Shown here: piece by piece, positions 6,596 through 11,555 of the stretch
Layout of the letters: each line of letters begins with the position of its first letter
Position numbering within the stretch: the stretch's first letter is position 1
NCBI GenBank assembly: GCA_030595525.1
Contig: JAUVDD010000029.1
Span: forward strand, 1 to 11,555
Direction of reading: 5' to 3'
DNA length: 11,555 nt
Source: Puniceicoccales bacterium
GTDB lineage: Bacteria > Verrucomicrobiota > Verrucomicrobiia > Opitutales > Oceanipulchritudinaceae
Made by a program: the position numbers and the translations under genes
Notes under the pieces: model-generated
What the model was told of the DNA's origin: nothing
Databases searched by the model: none
What the model saw: only the letters and a program-made list of their open reading frames with translations

Positions 6596-6620
6596 GAAGA
6601 GAAACCGTCTTCTAATTTTT
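6596..6620. terminator. Probable bidirectional terminator between convergent genes
   Basis: GAAGA (6596-6600) and TCTTC (6608-6612) form a 5-bp stem with a 7-base loop, followed on the plus strand by TAATTTTTT and on the minus strand by CGGTTTTTATTT. It lies in the 22-base gap between the two convergent stops and overlaps the kinase stop codon. The stem is short and AT-rich, so efficiency is uncertain. Confidence 0.45.
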
Positions 6621-8036
6621 TAGTACCGGCAGGATAACGCTGAAACGAGCGCCTCCTTCAGGTAAATTCACATAATCGATCGACCCATCGTGTGCGCGAA
6701 CGATGCGCTGACAGATCGACAGGCCAAGGCCTGTGCTCTTTTCTCCGCCTGTCGGGATATTTGAGGTCGTTCCAAATTCAATAAACAGGCGATCGGCTTC
6801 CTCAATTGGAATACCCGGTCCCGTATCGTCCACCTGTAGACAAATTCCTTTTTCTTCAGCAATCACCCTTACTAAAATGTTCCCTCCAGTAGGGGTGAAT
6901 TTAAAGGCATTGCTAAGAAGGTTGTCGACAACTCGACGAATTTGTTGGCGATCGATGTATGCCTTCGGGAGGTTGCCTTCACAGTTGAAGGTGAGCGTGA
7001 TGTCTTTTCGATCAGCCTCTCCCCTGAACAGGGGAACCAGATTGTGGACTAGCTTGCAAAGATTCAGCTCCTCTTTGTTGAGCTCCAGATGACCGCTGTC
7101 GAATGCGGAAATGTCTAACAACTCATTCAACAGCAAAACCACGCTTTTTCCGGCTTCCTCAATGCAGTCTACTATCTCTTTTTGTCCTTCCGACAAATTA
7201 TCGCAGTCGTCCTTCAAGAATTCTGCCAATCCGGCAATTGCCGCCACTGGATTTCGCAAATCATGAGAAGCAATCCTTAGTACGCGGTCCTTTGTTTTAT
7301 TAAGGTGCTTAAGTTCCAGGATATTCTTTTCCCTCAACTCTGCCAATTTTTTGACCCGCAAATGCGTGCGAATTCGCGTAAGGCTTTCCGTTGGATGAAA
7401 GGGCTTAACAATGTAATCAATTGCGCCCGACTTGAAGCCTTTCACAATCTCATCTCTCTCTCCCTTTGCTGAAAGGAATATTACTGGCAGGGTGCTGTTG
7501 TCCTCATCGTCCTTCAGGCGCCGGCAGGTTTCCATTCCATCCATTCCGTCCATTGAGACATCCATTAAAATCAGCTCGGGATCGACTTCGTGGACAAGCC
7601 ACAATGCTTCTTCTCCCGATTTTGCCTCATAAACTTCGTACCCGTCCTTTTTTAGGAAAAAATTAATCTGCCGGCGGGCCATTTCGCTGTCATCGACTAT
7701 CAGAATCCGGCTTCCGGTCATATCCTCCGCCTGTATTAAGGGGGGATCGCTCTCGCTGAAAAATTTCTCCCTGTCTTTTTCAAGGGCATAGGTCTCAACC
7801 AGATATTGCTCAATGGCTTTTCTCAGCTCACGCCGCCCAACCCTCTGGCCCTGCTGAGTAAGCTTTCCAAGCATCATGCTGGCCATTGACAGAACTTCGC
7901 GCTGATCGACATTAATTTGGAGAAGTGGTTGGATCTCTTCCACAATCGACAAAACCAATGGGTAATACTCCTTGAACAGCGACTGCTGCAAAGCTTCATC
8001 AGGGGTCTTGTCCTGCTTGTTTTTAAATGGTTTCAT
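6612..8036 (-). CDS. Receiver-histidine kinase (REC-HisKA-HATPase) signalling protein
   Basis: 474-residue cytoplasmic two-component protein without membrane segments. Order: an N-terminal helical region of unknown type (1-105); a receiver domain (about 109-228) with acidic pair D115/D116, phosphoacceptor D159, S189 and K211; a coiled-coil linker (about 230-250); a HisKA dimerisation domain with phosphoacceptor His258 in ASHDLRNP; and a HATPase_c domain with N-box N376 (NLLSNAFKF), G1 DDTGPGIP (403-410) and G2 TGLGLS (435-440). All residues needed for autophosphorylation and receiver phosphorylation are present. The N-terminal receiver suggests its activity is controlled by another kinase or phosphodonor. 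No cognate response regulator with an output domain is adjacent. The ATG at 8036 lacks a clear Shine-Dalgarno; a repeat-bearing 98-base region lies upstream. Confidence 0.93.
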   Translation of the reverse strand: MKPFKNKQDKTPDEALQQSLFKEYYPLVLSIVEEIQPLLQINVDQREVLSMASMMLGKLTQQGQRVGRRELRKAIEQYLVETYALEKDREKFFSESDPPLIQAEDMTGSRILIVDDSEMARRQINFFLKKDGYEVYEAKSGEEALWLVHEVDPELILMDVSMDGMDGMETCRRLKDDEDNSTLPVIFLSAKGERDEIVKGFKSGAIDYIVKPFHPTESLTRIRTHLRVKKLAELREKNILELKHLNKTKDRVLRIASHDLRNPVAAIAGLAEFLKDDCDNLSEGQKEIVDCIEEAGKSVVLLLNELLDISAFDSGHLELNKEELNLCKLVHNLVPLFRGEADRKDITLTFNCEGNLPKAYIDRQQIRRVVDNLLSNAFKFTPTGGNILVRVIAEEKGICLQVDDTGPGIPIEEADRLFIEFGTTSNIPTGGEKSTGLGLSICQRIVRAHDGSIDYVNLPEGGARFSVILPVLKN

Positions 8037-8061
8037 CCTAGCACTACTCTATCCTGCCTAT

Positions 8062-8130
8062 AGCCTATCATGATTTTCACTGAATTCCTATTAGGAATTT
8101 ACCTGAATTTATATCAGGAGTTTACCTGAG
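8062..8130 (-). repeat. Three imperfect 23-bp tandem repeats upstream of the kinase gene
   Basis: Read on the minus strand, copies occupy 8130-8108, 8107-8085 and 8084-8062. Copies 1 and 2 share 18 of 23 positions, with common core TCAGGTAAAYTCCTRATA; copies 2 and 3 share 16 of 23. They fill the non-coding space between the symporter stop and the kinase start, so iterated binding sites for a regulator are the simplest reading. Confidence 0.55.
8083..8099. promoter_or_regulatory. 17-bp perfect palindrome AATTCCTA-T-TAGGAATT
   Basis: Perfect 8-bp arms around one central base, spanning the junction of the second and third tandem repeats and about 47 bases upstream of the kinase ATG. The tight centre and lack of a T-tract favour a DNA-level operator over an RNA terminator. 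Confidence 0.45.
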
Positions 8131-8134
8131 AAAT

Positions 8135-9616
8135 TTATTTGTCTGTAGGTTTTGTAAATGTCCCGATTAGAACGGTAACAGATGTTCCAATCACAAGGAG
8201 CCACGTCCACGCCAGAGGCAGATGTCCTTTTTCAATAAGCCAGAGCCCCAGACCAGAAACAGCCGTTCCCCCGAGCATTGCTATTAGGTTCCCCCTATCA
8301 GATCCGCGGGTACTGAATCTGCCCAATAAAAATATGCCCAACAGACTGCCATAGGTGAGACTTGTGATTTTAAACGCCAACCAAAGGAAGGTTCCTTCGT
8401 CCTGTAGCAGCCAGGCTGTGCACATTAAAACCACCGCAAAAAGCACTGTAAATCCTCGGCTGATCCATAACCAGCGCCCCTCATCCTTAATCCCCGGAAC
8501 CAAGGGCTGAACCAGGTCTCTGACCATGGACGTACTGAGCGCCGCCATGGCAGAATCGAGACTAGACATGGCTGCCGCCAGCACGCCGGTGAGAAGAAGA
8601 CCCCTGAGCCATGCCGGTATTCCGGTTGTCATGAAATACGAGAAGGCTTTATTTCCGTCGGGAACAGACAGCCCATCCACTACTTTCGTGGGGAATTCCG
8701 GATCGGGATTTATTTGAAAGTTGGCGTACAGGGCTGTTCCTAAAAACAGAAAAAGAGCCGCTACTGGAATGGCAATAAACCCACTGATAATCAGGCTGCG
8801 TCGCGCCTGGTTGGCGGTCTTGCTGGACAGGAGGCGCTGCGCCATATCCTGGTCGGTTCCAAGAGCCGCTACCGTGCTGGCGAATCCGAACAACACCGCA
8901 GTAAAGAACCAGTTTGGATCATTTAACCACCCCAGGACTCCATCCCCTTCCGGAACGATTCGAAGTAATTCGAACCGATTCGCTTCTCTGGCCGTTTCCA
9001 GCAGCAAATCCATTCCCAGCTCGTTGATCAACCAGCCGGCGCCCAATAATCCGGCGGAAATAAAAACAATCGCCTGAACGCAGTCTGTCCAGATAACCGA
9101 TCGAATACCCCCGATAACCGTGTAGCCCAGCGTGATGAACCCGAAGAGCAGCAAACTCCAGCCAAATGGAACATTTAGAATAACCGAAAAGCCGGTAACC
9201 GCTATCATCAGCCGTACGCCCGATGCAAGGATGCGCGTCACAATAAAATACACGGATGCAGTGTATTGAGTGCGACCCCCAAAGCGGATTTTCAGGTATT
9301 CGTAGATGCTTAGGCAGTTGGCCCTGTAGAAGGCTCCTATAAATGCTGTAGCAATGAAGATCCGTGCAAAAAAGCTACCAAATCCAAACTGCAGATAGGT
9401 CATATTCTCGGAAAACCCGACTCCCGGGACGGCAAGATATGTTGCAGCACTGATCTCCGTCGCTACCAATGAACCAAGTACAGCCAGCCAGGGAACCTGG
9501 CGACGGCCAACCATGTAATCCTCTACAGACGTTTCATTCCGGCCCTTGTACCAGCCAATACCGAGGATCAGGAGAAAGTAGGATACTAAAATCGTCAGTT
9601 CAAATGTGCCAATCAT
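8135..9616 (-). CDS. Sodium:solute symporter family (SSS) permease
   Basis: 493-residue inner-membrane protein with about 13 hydrophobic segments, the usual number and length for the SSS family (PutP, vSGLT, sialic acid and sugar transporters), which couples Na+ entry to solute uptake. Landmarks: EDYMVGRRQVPW (32-43) after the first helix, ATEISAATYLAVPG (52-65) in the broken second helix, IGGIRSVIWTDCVQ (168-181), GTDQDMAQRLLSSK (253-266), and AAAMSSLDSAMAALSTSMVRDL (347-368), the second family signature, whose serines contribute to the Na+ site. Substrate cannot be assigned. The ATG at 9616 shares its A with the TGA of the upstream glycosyltransferase gene (TGATG); a TTG one codon earlier is possible but less likely. 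No clear Shine-Dalgarno, so reinitiation is expected. Confidence 0.93.
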   Translation of the reverse strand: MIGTFELTILVSYFLLILGIGWYKGRNETSVEDYMVGRRQVPWLAVLGSLVATEISAATYLAVPGVGFSENMTYLQFGFGSFFARIFIATAFIGAFYRANCLSIYEYLKIRFGGRTQYTASVYFIVTRILASGVRLMIAVTGFSVILNVPFGWSLLLFGFITLGYTVIGGIRSVIWTDCVQAIVFISAGLLGAGWLINELGMDLLLETAREANRFELLRIVPEGDGVLGWLNDPNWFFTAVLFGFASTVAALGTDQDMAQRLLSSKTANQARRSLIISGFIAIPVAALFLFLGTALYANFQINPDPEFPTKVVDGLSVPDGNKAFSYFMTTGIPAWLRGLLLTGVLAAAMSSLDSAMAALSTSMVRDLVQPLVPGIKDEGRWLWISRGFTVLFAVVLMCTAWLLQDEGTFLWLAFKITSLTYGSLLGIFLLGRFSTRGSDRGNLIAMLGGTAVSGLGLWLIEKGHLPLAWTWLLVIGTSVTVLIGTFTKPTDK

Positions 9617-10311
9617 CAAGATCGCTTAAATATATTGTACTTGATGATTGCATAAATTGCACGAACACCATCCCTCCAGCCGATTTTCTTCCCTTCAGCA
9701 TAGGTGCGGCCATAGTAGGAAATTCCCACCTCATATACGCGGCAATTCAACCTTGAGACCTTGGCAGTTACTTCTGGTTCAAATCCAAATCGATCTTCTT
9801 CAATTTCAACCTGTTCCAGAATTTCTCTTTTGAACACCTTGAAGCAGGTTTCCATATCAGTAAGATTGATATTGGTCATCATGTTACTCGCCAATGTCAG
9901 GAGGCGGTTCCCCATCATGTGCCAGAAATAGACGACGCGATGGGGTCGCCCGCCCATAAATCTGGATCCAAACACAACATCGGCGTCGCCAGATTCGATC
10001 GGCTCCATCAATAAGGGATAGTCCTTCGGATCATACTCCAAATCCGCGTCCTGGATAATAATCACATCCCCAGACACCTTTTTAAATCCTGTACGTAGTG
10101 CCGCGCCCTTGCCCTGGTTGACGTCGTGATAGTGTATCTTAATCACTTCGTCCTCGGCCCATCCCTTGAGCAACTCACGCGTACCGTCCTGTGAACAGTC
10201 GTCCACAATTATGATTTCATGAAGATTAATCGGTGCTTTTTTAACGCGATCGACTATTTTGCGAATAGTCTTTTCCTCATTATAGCAAGGGATGACAACG
10301 GATATTTTCAT
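9616..10311 (-). CDS. Family 2 glycosyltransferase (polyprenyl-phosphate mannosyl/glucosyltransferase-like)
   Basis: 231-residue GT-A fold enzyme resembling dolichol/undecaprenyl-phosphate hexose synthases, which move a sugar from a nucleotide donor to a lipid carrier at the cytoplasmic face of the membrane. Seen: ISVVIPCYNEE (3-13), IIIVDDCSQDGT (33-44), NQGKGAALRTGF (65-76), the metal-binding QDADLEYDP (87-95), FGSRFMGG (114-121), the acceptor-side region TDMETCFKVF (151-160) with FGFEPEV (175-181), and a C-terminal RTYAEGKKIGWRDG (202-215). There are no C-terminal membrane helices. The ATG at 10311 starts exactly at the family's first beta strand; an in-frame extension to 10407 would add 32 non-homologous residues and run across the divergent promoter region. 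The symporter gene is coupled downstream; a membrane protein is divergent upstream. Confidence 0.93.
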   Translation of the reverse strand: MKISVVIPCYNEEKTIRKIVDRVKKAPINLHEIIIVDDCSQDGTRELLKGWAEDEVIKIHYHDVNQGKGAALRTGFKKVSGDVIIIQDADLEYDPKDYPLLMEPIESGDADVVFGSRFMGGRPHRVVYFWHMMGNRLLTLASNMMTNINLTDMETCFKVFKREILEQVEIEEDRFGFEPEVTAKVSRLNCRVYEVGISYYGRTYAEGKKIGWRDGVRAIYAIIKYNIFKRS

Positions 10312-10341
10312 ACTAAGCAGTTTCTTGTTCCTAATGCCCGC

Positions 10342-10355
10342 ATAATCAAGATTAT
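10342..10355. promoter_or_regulatory. 14-bp palindrome ATAATC-AA-GATTAT in the divergent promoter region
   Basis: Perfect 6-bp arms with a 2-base centre in the 94-base gap between the glycosyltransferase and membrane-protein starts. It could be a shared operator or simply AT-rich promoter sequence; no firm -35/-10 pair was recognised. Confidence 0.3.
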
Positions 10356-10405
10356 AGAGAATAAATTGCCTTGCTGGAGAAACCCGGACCATAAAATATC
10401 CCACC

Positions 10406-11555
10406 ATGAGGCCGGCAATTGGAAAAGCGTTTACGGGTATATTTTACACATTGTTGTGGCTTTTGGCGCTCGCTGTAATCTTCAGGTCCTTTTTCTTGTC
10501 CGGCGGGGATCTGATAGTTGGAGATTTGGCGGACGGCCAACTTATCCAATTTCTCCATGAGCACTGGTTTCGTGTTTTCTCCGGGCTGGAAGAATGGCGG
10601 AATCTCAATATATTCTATCCGGTCAACAACACCCTCGGGTACAGTGACACTTTCTTTCTTCAAGGAGTCCCCTACTCCGCCCTTCGGTTTATGGGAGTGG
10701 ATATGTTTATCGCCTTTCAGCTCGTTCAAATGCTGTTGGCGTCTGCAGGTTTTTGGGGCATGTTGGTTTGGTTACGGAAGCGTCGTCGCATTCATCCTGC
10801 CTTGGCCGGTTGGGGCGCTTTGCTTTTCGTCATCGCATCACCGTTCTACCTGAATATCCGGAACTCTCATATCCAGCTTTTGGCAATCTGGCTTTTGCCG
10901 GCCATTCTGATCTTTTTAGAGGAAACACTGATTCGCCTGAGAAATCCGGATAAGTCCCTCAAGTGGAATTTTCTGCTATTCACCACTCTTTTCGGTAGCC
11001 TTGTCTATAGTACATTCTATGCGGCCTTTTTCTTGTTCCTCGGGCTGATCATCGCCCTGGTTTCCGCATTTTTTGTTTACGGGCCAAGGAAAACCATCTC
11101 GTTCCTTTGGCCATCCAGAGTTGCCTGGCGAAGCCTCATGCCTGGCCTCATCGTCTTTATACTCTGGGTGGGCTTGTTCATATGGACCTATCTGCCGGTG
11201 AGACAGGAAATGGGGGGACGGTCTCTGTCGGTGGCCTTAGATAGTGTCCCTCTTTTATGGAACATCTTTAACCACTCTGATTACAACCTTGTCTGGGGTT
11301 ACCTTAATAAAATGATCTGGTCCTATCCGGATCAACACCGATGGTCATTTGAACTATGCCTACCGGTGGTTACCGTGCTCGTTGCATGTATGGTGGCTGT
11401 GTCGGTAATTCGTAAGCGCAAGGAATGGAAGTTTACCCGCCCCGATCTGCTTCTTTCCGGCTATGCGCTCATGGTTAGCCTGCTGCTTACTGTCCGCATC
11501 GGCCCCTTTAGCCTGTGGGCTCTTCCATATTACATTATGCCTGGTGCAGATGCCA
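10406..11555 (+). CDS. Multi-spanning membrane protein, possible GT-C-type glycosyltransferase (3' end beyond window)
   Basis: 383 residues are visible, open to the right edge. The first membrane helix is at about 11-31, followed by a soluble loop with GDLADGQLIQFLHEHWF (38-54) and NIFYPVNNTLGYSDTFFL (68-85), then at least six further hydrophobic segments alternating with short Arg/Lys-rich loops. This layout, with acidic residues in a large first loop and a long helix bundle, recalls GT-C glycosyltransferases that use lipid-linked sugars and related uncharacterised membrane proteins. The family is not firmly recognised. The divergent lipid-phosphate-sugar-type GT2 gene supports a glycan role. 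The ATG at 10406 is the first start after an in-frame stop at 10355; there is no clear Shine-Dalgarno. Confidence 0.8.
   Translation, partial: MRPAIGKAFTGIFYTLLWLLALAVIFRSFFLSGGDLIVGDLADGQLIQFLHEHWFRVFSGLEEWRNLNIFYPVNNTLGYSDTFFLQGVPYSALRFMGVDMFIAFQLVQMLLASAGFWGMLVWLRKRRRIHPALAGWGALLFVIASPFYLNIRNSHIQLLAIWLLPAILIFLEETLIRLRNPDKSLKWNFLLFTTLFGSLVYSTFYAAFFLFLGLIIALVSAFFVYGPRKTISFLWPSRVAWRSLMPGLIVFILWVGLFIWTYLPVRQEMGGRSLSVALDSVPLLWNIFNHSDYNLVWGYLNKMIWSYPDQHRWSFELCLPVVTVLVACMVAVSVIRKRKEWKFTRPDLLLSGYALMVSLLLTVRIGPFSLWALPYYIMPGADA

Noticed and set aside
8102..8118. CCTGA-N7-TCAGG as a terminator of the symporter gene
   Set aside because: The stem is only 5 bp with no following T-tract, and it is better explained as part of the tandem repeats.
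5039..9326. 14-bp identical stretch GGCAGTTGGCCCTG at 5039-5052 and 9313-9326
   Set aside because: About one chance match of this length is expected in a window of this size; one copy is inside symporter coding sequence and no flanking similarity extends it.
10312..10407. N-terminal extension of the GT2 glycosyltransferase
   Set aside because: The family begins at MKISVVIPCYNEE; the added 32 residues lack homology and would cross the divergent start region.

Overview
The window reads as an ordinary bacterial chromosome segment of moderate GC with dense, mostly minus-strand genes and short gaps (no gap exceeds about 105 bases). No rRNA, tRNA, insertion sequence or CRISPR array is visible. The gene set (a DnaJ/GrpE pair without dnaK beside it, a glucokinase-regulator-like tandem SIS protein, an SPL-type radical SAM protein, a lysine-rich histone-like tail, mostly weak Shine-Dalgarno sites) would fit a Gram-negative of the PVC group, for example Verrucomicrobiota. 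That is a low-confidence inference from gene content, not a taxonomic marker.

Region 1 (1-5024, minus strand) holds six genes in one direction. In transcription order they are a PNP/UDP-type nucleoside phosphorylase or nucleosidase, a spore-photoproduct-lyase-family radical SAM protein, a short-chain-dehydrogenase-like protein fused to a long Lys/Arg-rich tail, a two-part ACT-domain protein, grpE, and dnaJ (cut by the left edge). The first three overlap by 17 and 10 bases and the ACT gene follows after 9 bases, so these four look like one translationally coupled operon. grpE and dnaJ lie 22 bases apart. An 84-base gap in front of grpE carries a candidate promoter and a GC-rich hairpin, so the chaperone pair may have its own promoter as well as read-through.

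Region 2 (5025-8134) starts with a 104-base divergent promoter region holding a perfect 7-bp inverted repeat. A plus-strand gene for a MurQ/GKRP-family tandem SIS protein follows, converging on a minus-strand receiver-histidine kinase gene with a probable bidirectional terminator between them. Three imperfect 23-bp tandem repeats and a 17-bp palindrome fill the upstream region of the kinase gene.

Region 3 (8135-11555) contains a minus-strand pair, a family 2 glycosyltransferase gene and a sodium:solute symporter gene, joined by a TGATG stop/start overlap. A divergent plus-strand gene for a large multi-spanning membrane protein, possibly a GT-C-type glycosyltransferase, runs off the right edge. 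The glycosyltransferase and membrane protein suggest envelope or surface-glycan synthesis.

The most unusual part is the coupled phosphorylase / SPL-like / SDR-tail trio. The SDR domain has lost its catalytic Tyr and Lys and is joined to a histone-H1-like basic tail. The SPL-like protein keeps its radical-SAM cysteines but has Tyr where spore photoproduct lyase has its hydrogen-donating Cys. Together they could form an uncharacterised nucleic-acid-associated system; this is inference only.
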